From: Microbacterium sp. LWO13-1.2
Lineage (GTDB): Bacteria > Actinomycetota > Actinomycetes > Actinomycetales > Microbacteriaceae
Assembly (NCBI RefSeq): GCF_038397725.1
Contig: NZ_CP151634.1
Location: forward strand, 3,348,001-3,412,000
DNA: 64,000 nt
Direction: 5' to 3'
The stretch's first letter is position 1; each line of letters starts with the position of its first letter. The translations under genes and the position numbers were made by a program. Under the pieces are notes generated by a model that was given only the letters and a program-made list of their open reading frames with translations, was not told the origin of the DNA and made no database searches. Of this stretch, positions 35,571 through 44,652 are shown piece by piece.

Positions 35571-36356
35571 ATGGAATCGATGGCGATGTCGCGTACGGCA
35601 CAGGATTCCGAGGCGCGTCCCGCCACCACTCAGCATCCGCACCGGCTGCAGGGCGCCCTGTTCCAACCGATCGGAGACGAGGGCCGGGCCGAGCTCGTCG
35701 AACGACGCCTGGTCGACGCGATCACGCGCGGCCATCTGCGCGCGGGAGAACGGCTCCCCTCGGAAGCAGACCTCTCCAAGAGCCTGGGCGTCGCCCCGGT
35801 GACCGTGCGCGAGGCGCTGCTCGCGCTGCGCGGCCGCGGACTCGTCATCACCAAACGCGGACGCAACGGGGGCAGCTTCGTCGCCGAGCACGCCGACCCG
35901 CTCTCCTTCGCACGCGAAGCCCTGCGTACCTCATCCCGACTCGCTCTGCGCGACCTCGGCGCTCATTACGCCGCGATCACCGGCGCGTGCGTGCGCCTGG
36001 CAGCGCGGCGCGCTGACACCTCGGAGACCCAGCAGGTGCGGCGACGGATGGAGCGGCTCGCCGACCTCGACCCGGAACAGCAGCGCCGGCTGCTCGACGA
36101 CGTGCAGATCGAACTCGTCGCGCTGAGTCAATCGGCGCGATTGACCCGTGAGCAGATGAAGCTGCAGGCCGAGCTCTCCCCCTACCTCCGACTCGTCGCG
36201 CACGAAGTCGAGGATCATCGCCGCCAGGCGGCCCACCTCCTCGCGGTGATCGATGCTGTGGAGAAGGCGGACGCGGAAGCGGCCGGCAGGCAGACGGAGC
36301 TCATGGTGACCGAAACGATCGACGCGCTCATCGAACTGCAGACGCGGATCAGCTGA
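35571..36356 (+). CDS. GntR/FadR-family transcriptional regulator
   Basis: A 261-residue regulator. The N-terminal GntR winged helix covers about 40-110: LVERRLVDAITRGHLRAGER, LPSEADLSKSLGVAPVTVREAL, GLVITKRGRNGGSFV. The C-terminal domain is helical, as in the FCD-type ligand domain. ATG 35571 is chosen; GTG 35556 and ATG 35580 are in frame. Its position makes it the probable regulator of the divergent PotABCD-like operon, perhaps with the substrate as effector. Confidence 0.9.
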   Translation: MESMAMSRTAQDSEARPATTQHPHRLQGALFQPIGDEGRAELVERRLVDAITRGHLRAGERLPSEADLSKSLGVAPVTVREALLALRGRGLVITKRGRNGGSFVAEHADPLSFAREALRTSSRLALRDLGAHYAAITGACVRLAARRADTSETQQVRRRMERLADLDPEQQRRLLDDVQIELVALSQSARLTREQMKLQAELSPYLRLVAHEVEDHRRQAAHLLAVIDAVEKADAEAAGRQTELMVTETIDALIELQTRIS

Positions 36357-36393
36357 ACCACATGCCCACCATCGACGTGCACAGGAGGACGTG

Positions 36394-37101
36394 ATGAGTA
36401 CGAAAACCCCCACTGCGATCGACGCAGCGGCAACGATCGTGCGGGAGTACTTCTCCTCGCCGATCCGCGCACTGCTCGGTTGGGTCACACCACTGGCCGA
36501 ACAGCTCGCTGCCGTCGAGCGCAGTGGCCCTCTCACCAGGGCGAAAGTCGACGCACTGGTGCGGCCGTATGCTCTGGAGACGCTGGACCTCCCCGGCGTG
36601 CCGGTGTACGGTGCCGGGTTCATCGCCGCGATCGACCTGCTCTCGGATGCGCGCAGTCATCTCGCCTGGTGGCAGGGTGCGGAGCGCAAGCAGCTGGTTC
36701 TCGCATCACAATCGGTGAACAAGGAGAACATCGACTACAGCGCCCTCGAGTGGTATCGGGTGCCGATGTCGACCGGCGACCCTCACGTCGCCGGTCCCTA
36801 CGTCGACTATCTCTGCAGCGACGAGTACACGATCACCATCGCGGCGCCCGCCGAGGTGAACGGCACCCGCATCGGGGTGGCCGGCCTCGATCTGCTCGTC
36901 TCCGCCGTCGAGCGCGAACTCACACCGAGGTTCACCGCGCTCGGGCACGAAGTGACGCTGACGAACGGCGTCGGCCGGGTCGTCGTCTCCACAGACCCGA
37001 GATGCGCCACCGGAGATTCCATCCGCGGCAGCCGACTCGAGGGGCTGCCTCGTATCGCCTGCGAAGGCGTCGCGCTCGACGTCATCGTCGAAGAGATCTG
37101 A
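36394..37101 (+). CDS. Cache-domain sensor-like protein without output domain
   Basis: A 235-residue protein with a strong AGGAGG site. No membrane segment or signal peptide is seen. The middle has the strand pattern of a Cache/PDC-type ligand-binding fold (GAGFIAAIDLL, LAWWQGAE, NKENIDYSALEWYRVP, GPYVDYLCSDEYTITIAAP, GVAGLDLLVSAVE). No kinase, cyclase or chemotaxis output domain is attached. It follows the FadR-like gene by 37 nt on the same strand, and so may bind the transported amine and act with that regulator (inference). Confidence 0.7.
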   Translation: MSTKTPTAIDAAATIVREYFSSPIRALLGWVTPLAEQLAAVERSGPLTRAKVDALVRPYALETLDLPGVPVYGAGFIAAIDLLSDARSHLAWWQGAERKQLVLASQSVNKENIDYSALEWYRVPMSTGDPHVAGPYVDYLCSDEYTITIAAPAEVNGTRIGVAGLDLLVSAVERELTPRFTALGHEVTLTNGVGRVVVSTDPRCATGDSIRGSRLEGLPRIACEGVALDVIVEEI

Positions 37102-37163
37102 GGGGGAATTCCGGATCTCTCTTGACACCCCGATCACGCGGGTGCACCCTGTTTACAGATCAA

Positions 37164-37212
37164 CTCAGCGCCCGGGCGTCATGCAGGCATCGCCGCAGCA
37201 CCGGGCGCTGAG
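37164..37212. terminator. Hairpin between Cache-domain and PrsW genes
   Basis: CTCAGCGCCCGG (37164-37175) pairs with CCGGGCGCTGAG (37201-37212), a perfect 12-bp stem with a 25-nt loop. It is placed as a terminator for both convergent genes, though the loop is unusually long. A TTGACA at 37121-37126 upstream could be a stray promoter element. Confidence 0.6.
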
Positions 37213-37230
37213 TCTTGCTACGACAAGCTC

Positions 37231-38526
37231 TCAGTACGCGAGCAGCGCCGCCCTCGTCGCACGGGTGCGGATGAGCAGCGCACGTTCGTCCTCTGCGGCG
37301 AGCGGGTCGCGTCCGCTGATCGCCCGCTGACGGACAGCGGCAAGCGCCGCTGAATCCTTGATGAACTCGCGCATCAACGGGCGGCGATCGCCGCGCAGAG
37401 AAGCCGCCCACTGCAATCCGGTCTTGCGTCCGGCAGGGGTCGCGAGCATGGTCACCTCTTCCGGGGTGAACCATCCGGCAGCCGCGTACTCCCCCAGCCG
37501 CATCCGCGTCAGCCGGGATTCCTCCCGTCGCAGCGCGATGATCCCGAGGATGAAGCCGATGAACAGCGGCACCTGCAGGGTGAAGTACAGGCCGAAGAAG
37601 TCGGCGAAGGTCGCCGAGCCGTTCCAGAAACCGTGCAGCAGGATGGCGCCGAGCATTCCGAGCAGGCCGGCGCCGAGCGCCGCGCCCACCGGAGCATGCC
37701 GCCGCGCGGCCAGACCGATCGCGAAGCCGGTGAGCGCGGTGAACATCGCGTGGGCGAACGGCGACAGCAGCGCGCGCATCACGAACGTCACCGTGAGCTG
37801 CTCGCCGCCGCCCTCGATCAGGCTGATCGCGAAGTACTGGATGTTCTCGGTGAACGCGAACCCTGCGCCGACCAGAGCCCCGTAGACGACGCCGTCGACC
37901 GGGCCGTCGAAGGCACGGCGCGCGGTCAAGTAGATGAGGAGGACGCCGAGGCCCTTCCAGAACTCCTCGACGATCGGAGCCTGGATGACGGCAGCCACGG
38001 CGTCGGATCGCTGGCCGAAGAGAAGGGTCAGTCCGAGATCGAAGAGCAGAGTGAGCCCGATGGCGGCGATCGCGCCCCAGGCGACGGCGAAGAACAGGAT
38101 GCGCTTCGGCTCCGGCTCCCAGCGGTCGATCAACCGCACCCCGAGGAAGACGATCGTCAGCGGAATGAGCGCGAGCACCATCCCGATACCGGATGCCAGC
38201 GCACCAAGCGCCCAGACGAAATAGCCGATCAGGGCGATCAGCAGAAAGCCGAGTGCACCGAAGAGCCAGATCGAGACCGTGCGGCCTTTCCTCGCCGGGA
38301 CCGGCAGGCTCGGCAGGGACGGCGCCGGAGACGGGGCGGCGGGCGCCGGAGGTGCATAGTGCGTCGGCTGCGCGAGTGCCGATCCGTACTCCGGCTGCGG
38401 AGACCTCGGCGGCAAGTACGGCGACTGCGCATACTGCTGCGCAGAGTACTGCGCTGCTGCCGGTTGCGCCGGCGGCGGTGTGTACGACGGCGGCTGCTGC
38501 GGCTGGGACGGTCCTCCGGAACTCAT
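37231..38526 (-). CDS. PrsW-family intramembrane metalloprotease
   Basis: A 431-residue protein. The first 80 residues are Pro/Gln/Tyr-rich and disordered; then eight or so hydrophobic segments carry the four PrsW family motifs: PIVEEFWKG (Glu pair near 186), FTENIQYF, SPFAHAMFTALTG and LHGFWN. Family members cleave membrane-anchored anti-sigma factors (PrsW of Bacillus acts on RsiW). No sigma or anti-sigma gene is next to it here. ATG 38526 fits; TTG 38532 is also in frame. Confidence 0.9.
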   Translation of the reverse strand: MSSGGPSQPQQPPSYTPPPAQPAAAQYSAQQYAQSPYLPPRSPQPEYGSALAQPTHYAPPAPAAPSPAPSLPSLPVPARKGRTVSIWLFGALGFLLIALIGYFVWALGALASGIGMVLALIPLTIVFLGVRLIDRWEPEPKRILFFAVAWGAIAAIGLTLLFDLGLTLLFGQRSDAVAAVIQAPIVEEFWKGLGVLLIYLTARRAFDGPVDGVVYGALVGAGFAFTENIQYFAISLIEGGGEQLTVTFVMRALLSPFAHAMFTALTGFAIGLAARRHAPVGAALGAGLLGMLGAILLHGFWNGSATFADFFGLYFTLQVPLFIGFILGIIALRREESRLTRMRLGEYAAAGWFTPEEVTMLATPAGRKTGLQWAASLRGDRRPLMREFIKDSAALAAVRQRAISGRDPLAAEDERALLIRTRATRAALLAY

Positions 38527-38614
38527 AGCCAAAGCATATGGGGAACAAGCATTGCGCCCGCGGTCTGGCGAAGTCCTCCAGGAAGTTCGTGCTCGTCACC
38601 GGTAGCGTAGAGGT

Positions 38615-39484
38615 ATGCGGTTCGCTCATCTGCGCCGTGCCGATTCCTCTCACATTGCTCTTGCAGTGGTGGAAGACGCCGATGCCATCCTCGTCTCCGA
38701 TCTGATCCCCGACGCACCTGCGACCCTGCAGGAGCTCATCGAGGGCGGTGCTGACGCGCTCGACGCGATCAGGAGCGCTCTGGGCTCGAGCACCGCTCCG
38801 CGGCATCCGCTCGGCGACTTCGGTTATGCATCTGCCGTGCTCGCTCCCCCGGCCGTGCTCGCCGTCGGGCTGAACTATGCCGCGCACTCCAGCGAACTCG
38901 GCCTGAAGACCGACAGCGCGCCGACGGTCTTCACCCTGTGGCCGAACTCGCTGACCGGTCACGAACAGACGACGTCCTGGCCGCGGTCCCTGAGCGAATC
39001 AGTCGACTACGAGGCCGAACTCGGCGTGCTCATCGGCACACCGGCCAAGGATGTGTCCGCGGACCGGGCGCTGTCGTACGTCTGGGGTTATACGGTCGTC
39101 AACGACATCACCGCCCGCGACATCCAGTTCTCCGAGGCGCAGTGGTCGCGATGCAAGTCGTTCGACGGCTTCACTCCGACCGGCCCGTTCGTGGTCACCG
39201 CAGACGAGGTCGCCGACCCGCAGGATCTGCATATCTGGACGATCGTCGACGGCCACACCGTGCAGGATGCCTCCACCGGTCAGATGGTCCGCTCGGTGGC
39301 GACGTTGATCGCACACTTGTCCCAGTCGCTCACACTGCTGCCTGGCACCTTGATCTCCACCGGCAGCCCCGGAGGCGCCGGCTACTCGCGCGATCCGCAG
39401 ATCTTCCTCCGTGATCGCTCGACGGTCACCGTGGGCATCGACGGCATCGGCGAGCTCACAACGCACTGCCGCATTCTCGGCTGA
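38615..39484 (+). CDS. Fumarylacetoacetate hydrolase-family protein
   Basis: A 289-residue hydrolase or decarboxylase. The FAH metal ligands appear as V-D-Y-E-A-E-L-G-V (two acidic residues) and N-D-I-T-A-R-D-I-Q; VGLNYAAHSSELG and TPTGPFVV, L-I-S-T-G-S-P-G-G-A-G, are further family marks. Members cleave C-C bonds of beta-diketo acids in aromatic degradation, or act as oxaloacetate decarboxylase; the exact reaction is open. It stands alone, divergent from PrsW. Confidence 0.9.
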   Translation: MRFAHLRRADSSHIALAVVEDADAILVSDLIPDAPATLQELIEGGADALDAIRSALGSSTAPRHPLGDFGYASAVLAPPAVLAVGLNYAAHSSELGLKTDSAPTVFTLWPNSLTGHEQTTSWPRSLSESVDYEAELGVLIGTPAKDVSADRALSYVWGYTVVNDITARDIQFSEAQWSRCKSFDGFTPTGPFVVTADEVADPQDLHIWTIVDGHTVQDASTGQMVRSVATLIAHLSQSLTLLPGTLISTGSPGGAGYSRDPQIFLRDRSTVTVGIDGIGELTTHCRILG

Positions 39485-39517
39485 GAGCTTCGACGCACTC
39501 CGAGGCGGAAACGACAG

Positions 39518-39550
39518 AGGGCGGATGCTGCACGCTGCAGCATCCGCCCT
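39518..39550. terminator. Terminator between FAH and aspA genes
   Basis: A perfect 15-bp stem (39518-39532 with 39536-39550) and a CGC loop separate the convergent genes and serve both. Confidence 0.85.
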
Positions 39551-39565
39551 TCGTCATCGGGCCAC

Positions 39566-41026
39566 TCAGATCTCGGTGAGATCCTCGGCAGCGATGATCG
39601 GGATCGCCGCCGTCACCGCTTCGAGTCCGGAGAGTCGGGCGGGCGAAAGCTGCTTGATGACCTCTTCGCGCGACATGAGCCCTGCTTCGACGACGAGGTC
39701 GGCGACGTTGCGATTCGTCAGCAGTGCCGCCTTGGCGAGTGCCGCCGAGGCCGCGTATCCGATGAACGGCGTCAGGGCGGTGATGACGCCGACCGATGCA
39801 CCGACCATCGCGCCGAGACGGTCGCGGTTGGCGGTGATGCCGTCGACGCAGTTGACGCGCAGCGTCCACATCGCCTGACGCATCCAGGTGATCGACTGGA
39901 AGATCGAGTGCGCGATGACGGGTTCGAAGGCGTTGAGCTGCAGCTGACCGCCCTCGACCGCCATGGTCACGGTCATGTCGGCACCGACCACCGCGAACGC
40001 CACCTGGTTGACGACCTCCGGGATGACCGGGTTCACCTTGCCTGGCATGATGCTGGATCCTGCCTGCCTCGCCGGCAGGTTGATCTCGCCGAGACCTGCC
40101 TGGGGGCCTGAGGAGAGCAGTCGCAGGTCGTTGCAGATCTTGGACAGCTTGACCGCATTGCGCTTCAGCGACGAGGAGAAGGACATGAACGAGCCTGTGT
40201 CGCTCGTCGACTCGACGAGGTCGGTGGCTGTCTCGAGGTCGAGGCCGCTGATCTCGCGGAGGTGCTTGAGCACGACGGGCGCGTAGTCCACGTGCGTGGT
40301 GATGCCCGTGCCGATGGCGGTCGCGCCCATGTTGATCTCGAACATCAGCGACGCGTTCTCGCCGAGGCGGCTGTGGTCCTCGCCGAGGGTGGTCGCGAAG
40401 CCGTGGAACTCCTGGCCGAGCGTCATCGGCACGGCGTCCTGCAGCTGGGTGCGGCCCACCTTGAGAACGTCGTGGAACTCCACGGCCTTCCCGAGGAAGG
40501 AGCGTCGGAGGAGGTCGAGTTCGTCCAGCAGCGACTGCAGCGTCAGCGACAGGCCGATCTTCACGGCCGTCGGGTACACGTCGTTGGTCGACTGACTGCG
40601 GTTGGTGTGGTCGATCGGCGACAGGAAGGCGTAGTCGCCCTTCTCGCGTCCGGCCATCTCGAGCGCGATGTTGGTGATGACCTCGTTCGCGTTCATGTTC
40701 GTCGAAGTCCCGGCACCGCCCTGAATCACGCCGACGGTGAACTGATCGTGGAACTCGCCGTCGATGACGCGCTGCGCTGCCCGGTCGATGAGATCTGCCC
40801 GCTCCGCGTCGAGGACGCCGATCTCCCTGTTCGCGCGCGCGCTGGCCTGCTTGACCATCGCGAGGGCCCTCACCAGGTCGGGGTAGACCGAGATGGGGCG
40901 CTTGGTGATCGGGAAGTTCGCGTCGGCGCGGGCGGTGTGAATGCCCCAGTACGCGTCGACGGGGATCTCCATGCTCCCGAGGGAATCGGTCTCGGTGCGG
41001 GTCAGGGCAGGCGCGGCAGAAGCCAT
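39566..41026 (-). CDS. aspA: Aspartate ammonia-lyase
   Basis: A 486-residue enzyme of the fumarase/aspartase superfamily that interconverts L-aspartate with fumarate and ammonia. GGAGTSTNMNANEV, PIDHTNRSQSTNDVYPTA, and the signature loop GSSIMPGKVNPV are intact; GTGITTHVDYAP is more like aspartases than class II fumarases. ATG 41026 has AAGGATG upstream. Fumarate from this reaction could also feed the C4-dicarboxylate pathway whose transporter lies elsewhere in the window. Confidence 0.93.
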   Translation of the reverse strand: MASAAPALTRTETDSLGSMEIPVDAYWGIHTARADANFPITKRPISVYPDLVRALAMVKQASARANREIGVLDAERADLIDRAAQRVIDGEFHDQFTVGVIQGGAGTSTNMNANEVITNIALEMAGREKGDYAFLSPIDHTNRSQSTNDVYPTAVKIGLSLTLQSLLDELDLLRRSFLGKAVEFHDVLKVGRTQLQDAVPMTLGQEFHGFATTLGEDHSRLGENASLMFEINMGATAIGTGITTHVDYAPVVLKHLREISGLDLETATDLVESTSDTGSFMSFSSSLKRNAVKLSKICNDLRLLSSGPQAGLGEINLPARQAGSSIMPGKVNPVIPEVVNQVAFAVVGADMTVTMAVEGGQLQLNAFEPVIAHSIFQSITWMRQAMWTLRVNCVDGITANRDRLGAMVGASVGVITALTPFIGYAASAALAKAALLTNRNVADLVVEAGLMSREEVIKQLSPARLSGLEAVTAAIPIIAAEDLTEI

Positions 41027-41075
41027 GTCACATCCTTGTGGGTGGTGGCGGGTGAGAGGAATTCGGGGGATGCTT

Positions 41076-42011
41076 CTATTCTACGTCGCTCCGCGAGTGG
41101 GTCTTGCGGGCGAACGCTTCGAGGCGCTCGGCCGGCGTCAGCCCGGACATCTGCTCGAGCCACGCCTCGGAGAAGTAGTCACCGGTGGGAGCATCCGTCA
41201 CCGGCACCACGGTGTGCGTGATCGTGTCCGGGTGCACGTGCACCAACTGGAACGACTGCGCGGCATCCATTCCGTTGACCGCGGATGCCGGCAGCGCGAC
41301 GTTCATCGTGTAACAGGTGGCGGACGCCACGCTCACCGGAACGCCCGCGAAGGTGCCGTGTGCGGAGTAGTGGAGATGCCCCGCGAGGATGCCGCGGACA
41401 TCACTGCCGCGGATCACCTCTGCCAGTTCATCCTGATGCTGGAGTTCGAGGATGTCGAAGAGCGGGATGTGGCTCGGCAGCGGCGGGTGGTGCATCGCGA
41501 GCAGCGTGCCGTGCGGGGCAGGCTGACGGAGCTGCTCGGCGAGCCACGCCCGTTGCCCGCCGTCGAGGTCGCCATGGTGCCATCCGGGCACACTGGTGTC
41601 CAGGGCGATCAGCCGCAGCCCATCGAGATCCCAGACGCCGGTGACGGGTTCTTCGGTGGGAGCGAGATCGAGCAGCCCCTCCCGAAGTGCCGGGCGTTCG
41701 TCATGGTTCCCTGCAACCCACACGACGACCGCGCCGAGCTCGGCGGCGACCGGTTCGACAGCATCGCGCAGCCGTCGATACGCCTCGGGCTCTCCCAGGT
41801 CGGCGAGGTCACCGGTGATCACGATCGCGGCCGGATTCGGATGCACGACCCGGATCGCTTCGAGCGTCCGTGCGAAATTCGCCTCGACGTCGTACCGTCC
41901 GGCGAGGCGGACTCCCCCTGCGAGATAGTGCGGGTCGCTGACGTGGATGATCACGTGGGATGCCGGCTCGTGACGACCGAAGACGTGCTCGCTGGCGGAG
42001 GGCGCAGACAT
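41076..42011 (-). CDS. Metallophosphoesterase (CpdA/GpdQ-like cyclic nucleotide or glycerophosphodiesterase)
   Basis: A 311-residue calcineurin-like phosphoesterase with all metal motifs: HVSDPHYL, ITGDLADLG, AGNHDERP, AMHHPPLPS, GHLHYSAHG. This set matches class III cyclic-nucleotide phosphodiesterases (CpdA) and GpdQ. ATG 42011. It is probably cytoplasmic. A separate promoter is expected since aspA starts 49 nt further on, past its end. Confidence 0.92.
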   Translation of the reverse strand: MSAPSASEHVFGRHEPASHVIIHVSDPHYLAGGVRLAGRYDVEANFARTLEAIRVVHPNPAAIVITGDLADLGEPEAYRRLRDAVEPVAAELGAVVVWVAGNHDERPALREGLLDLAPTEEPVTGVWDLDGLRLIALDTSVPGWHHGDLDGGQRAWLAEQLRQPAPHGTLLAMHHPPLPSHIPLFDILELQHQDELAEVIRGSDVRGILAGHLHYSAHGTFAGVPVSVASATCYTMNVALPASAVNGMDAAQSFQLVHVHPDTITHTVVPVTDAPTGDYFSEAWLEQMSGLTPAERLEAFARKTHSRSDVE

Positions 42012-42060
42012 GGCATCAGCCTAGGCGGCGAGACGGACGATCGCCTCGCCGCCTCCGGAA

Positions 42061-42195
42061 TCACGCCTCGTGTCGACGAGCGTATTCCGAGAACACGACC
42101 CCTGAACCGAACACCGTCGTACTCACCTCCTCGAACTGCGCGGGGTGGTACGGACGGGTCCCGAACAGGGGGATGCCATCACCGAAGAATGAAGA
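42061..42195 (-). pseudogene. Remnant of a dihydrofolate-reductase-like (RibD C-terminal) gene
   Basis: Translation of the minus strand gives about 45 codons ending at a stop (42061-42063): SSFFGDGIPLFGTRPYH, then VFGSGVVFSEYAR. GDGIPLFG and SGVVFSEY are the last two strands of the dihydrofolate reductase-like family common in actinobacteria. No start codon or upstream domain exists, because the TetR gene starts 39 nt upstream on the other strand. It is therefore a decayed 3' fragment, perhaps of the gene once controlled by that TetR protein. Confidence 0.6.
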
Positions 42196-42233
42196 GATTA
42201 CAGCACCTGTAGTGGTTGCGCTAGGGTGAGCTC

Positions 42234-42800
42234 ATGGCAAAGAACGAGGCGAGACGCCGCACGATCACGGATGCCGGCCTCCGGGTGCTCGCGCACGACG
42301 GCTCCCGCGGACTCACCCATCGCGCGGTCGACCTCGAAGCCGGCGTGCCCACCGGGACGACATCGAACTATTTCCGCACCAGGGACGCCCTCATCGAGGG
42401 GCTGGTCGAACGCATCGGCGAGCGGCTGGCGCCGACCCCGGAGGATCTCGCCGCGCGCGCGTCATCCGTTCCGAGCCGAGCACTGTTCGCGGACTACCTC
42501 CGCGACATCGTGCGTCGGCTGAGCGACGATCGCGACGTGACGCTTGCGTTGTTCGAGCTCCGCTTGGAAAGCAGCCGACGTCCGGAGCTGGCTGCTGTGC
42601 TGGGCGCCTGGCAGCGATCGGGTCTGGATGCCGACGTCGATTTCAATGCACAGGCAGGCCTCCCCGGCGGGCGGCGGGAGATCGCGCTGTTCCACTATGC
42701 GATCGACGGGCTCCTGCTCGACCGTTTGACGACGCCGATCGATCCTGAGACATCGACCGACGATGTGATCGATGACCTCGTCGCGGGGCTCCTCGGCTGA
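42234..42800 (+). CDS. TetR-family transcriptional regulator
   Basis: A 188-residue regulator. The N-terminal helix-turn-helix reads RRRTITDAGLRVLAHDGSRG, LTHRAVDLEAGVPTGTTSNYF; the rest is an all-helical ligand domain. Its only near neighbours are a gene remnant and the divergent-in-function phosphoesterase, so its former target may be the dihydrofolate-reductase-like gene now reduced to a fragment (inference). Confidence 0.9.
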   Translation: MAKNEARRRTITDAGLRVLAHDGSRGLTHRAVDLEAGVPTGTTSNYFRTRDALIEGLVERIGERLAPTPEDLAARASSVPSRALFADYLRDIVRRLSDDRDVTLALFELRLESSRRPELAAVLGAWQRSGLDADVDFNAQAGLPGGRREIALFHYAIDGLLLDRLTTPIDPETSTDDVIDDLVAGLLG

Positions 42801-42821
42801 ACGCCGCAGACTGACCGTCGC

Positions 42822-43148
42822 TCAGTGCCCGAGGACGATGATCAGGATGCCGGTGACCACGGCGACGGCGCACAGGGCGAAGCATCCGTAAGCACCGACG
42901 AGCGACAGACGTTTCTGCCCATCCGTGAGCGGGCTCTTCTTGGCGGCCTTCGCCGCCTGCTTCGCGGCGCGCTTGAGCTCTTTCTCAGAGATCACGGTGA
43001 TCGCGTCTGTGAACTCGGCCGGACTCACGACCGGCGCGTGCCCGCTGCGCACCAGGAGGCGCAGTCCCACTGCGTAGAAGGTGACGATCGCCGCGGCGCC
43101 GATGAGCGCGGCCGCGAACACCTGGATGAAGGCGAACCAGTTGATCAC
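42822..43148 (-). CDS. Small membrane protein, partner of the phosphate transporter
   Basis: A 108-residue protein with a membrane segment at each end (residues 4-35 and 83-106) and a basic, Lys/Ala-rich central helix (ELKRAAKQAAKAAKKS). The start overlaps the stop of the pit gene by ATGA. Such small proteins follow pit in many Microbacteriaceae; the function is unknown, but a tie to phosphate transport is likely from coupling. Confidence 0.85.
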   Translation of the reverse strand: MINWFAFIQVFAAALIGAAAIVTFYAVGLRLLVRSGHAPVVSPAEFTDAITVISEKELKRAAKQAAKAAKKSPLTDGQKRLSLVGAYGCFALCAVAVVTGILIIVLGH

Positions 43149-44497
43149 TTCGACTCCTCGTTCGTACCGTCGGCCGTGTCCGTTTCAGCCGGTGACGCCG
43201 CACGGGCGTCCGATCGCGCGGCGGCCTTGGCCTTCTTCGCTGCCGACTTCGCCTTCTCCCTGGCGTGCGCCCTGGCCTTGGCCTCGGCCTTGGCCCGCTC
43301 GAGGCTCTGCTGTCGACGAGTCGGCGGCGGGGCATCGGGAAGGTCGACGGCCATACCCGACTCGGCCACATCGCTCATCGCGTTCGCGTGGGTGACCACG
43401 TTGCGACGGGAGCGCAGGAAGAGGCCGATGATGATGGCGACCGCGATCACGGCGTCGATCGCAACACCCCAGTTGCCCAGCCACTGCACCAGCAGCGCGG
43501 CCATCGCCCCGACCGCTCCGGCAGCCGGGAGCGTGAGCAGCCAGCCGATCCCGATGCGTCCGGCGGTCCGCCAGCGGACGGTGGAGCCGCGGCGGCCGAG
43601 CCCCGAACCGATGACGGAGCCGGACGCGACCTGCGTCGTCGACAGTGCGAAGCCGAGGGCGCTGGAGGCGAGGATGGTCGCGGCCGTCGAGCTCTCCGCG
43701 GCGAAGCCCTGCGCAGGCTTGACGTCGGTCAGCCCCTTGCCGAGTGTGCGGATAATCCGCCAGCCGCCGAGATAGGTGCCGAGGGCGATCGTGAAGGCAC
43801 ACGCGACGATGACCCAGAATTCCGGCTCATGATGCTCGTCGGACTGCCACCCGATCGTGATGAGCGCGAGTGTGATGATGCCCATCGTCTTCTGCGCGTC
43901 GTTCGTGCCGTGCGCGAGGGCGACGAGGGACGACGTGAAGATCTGCCCCCAGCGGAAGCCGTCGCGACCGTCAGGCTTGCCGTCGTAGCGCCGCGTGATC
44001 GAGTACGCGATCTTCGTGGCGATGAAGGCGATGAGTCCCGCCGTGAGCGGCGCGATGAGCGCCGGCAGGATGATCTTCGACAGCACGATGCCGAAGTCGA
44101 TTCCCGTGAATCCGACCCCGACGAGGGTCGCGCCGATGAGGCCGCCGAACAGTGCGTGCGAAGAGCTCGACGGCAGGCCGAGCAGCCAGGTGAGCATGTT
44201 CCACGTGATCGCGCCGATGAGTCCGGCGAAGATCAGCGGCAGGAACACCTCGGCGCCCATCTCGCGGATCGCGTCCTCGCGGACGATCCCGCCGGAGACG
44301 GTCTTGGCGACCTCGGTCGATAGGAATGCGCCGACGAGGTTGAGGACGGCGGCGAGAAGGACTGCCGTTCTCGGCTTGAGAGCACCGGTCGCGATGGGCG
44401 TGGCCATCGCGTTCGCGGTGTCGTGGAAGCCGTTCGTGAAGTCGAAGAAGAGTGCAAGTGCAATGACAAGCACGACGATGAGGGCTGCGGTTTCCAC
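43145..44497 (-). CDS. pit: Inorganic phosphate transporter, PiT family
   Basis: A 450-residue transporter with about ten hydrophobic segments. The duplicated PiT signature is present: FFDFTNGFHDTANAMAT near the N-terminus and ALAHGTNDAQKTMGII in the second half, each with the G-x-N/H-D motif for phosphate. The C-terminal 90 residues are a hydrophilic, Lys/Ala-rich tail (KAEAKARAHAREKAKS). Start GTG 44497. It imports metal-phosphate complexes with protons. Confidence 0.93.
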   Translation of the reverse strand: METAALIVVLVIALALFFDFTNGFHDTANAMATPIATGALKPRTAVLLAAVLNLVGAFLSTEVAKTVSGGIVREDAIREMGAEVFLPLIFAGLIGAITWNMLTWLLGLPSSSSHALFGGLIGATLVGVGFTGIDFGIVLSKIILPALIAPLTAGLIAFIATKIAYSITRRYDGKPDGRDGFRWGQIFTSSLVALAHGTNDAQKTMGIITLALITIGWQSDEHHEPEFWVIVACAFTIALGTYLGGWRIIRTLGKGLTDVKPAQGFAAESSTAATILASSALGFALSTTQVASGSVIGSGLGRRGSTVRWRTAGRIGIGWLLTLPAAGAVGAMAALLVQWLGNWGVAIDAVIAVAIIIGLFLRSRRNVVTHANAMSDVAESGMAVDLPDAPPPTRRQQSLERAKAEAKARAHAREKAKSAAKKAKAAARSDARAASPAETDTADGTNEESK

Positions 44498-44652
44498 CGT
44501 TCACTTTCGGTCGATTCGAAGAAGAAGGGTGTCGACGTGATCGACGTGATGAACGAAGAGTTCACCGTGGGTTTGCCTTCCGTTAACCGGCCCCGGTAGA
44601 TCCTCCCACCCTCCCCGATGCCGGTCAACTCGACCTGGGATAGCGTGGAGCG

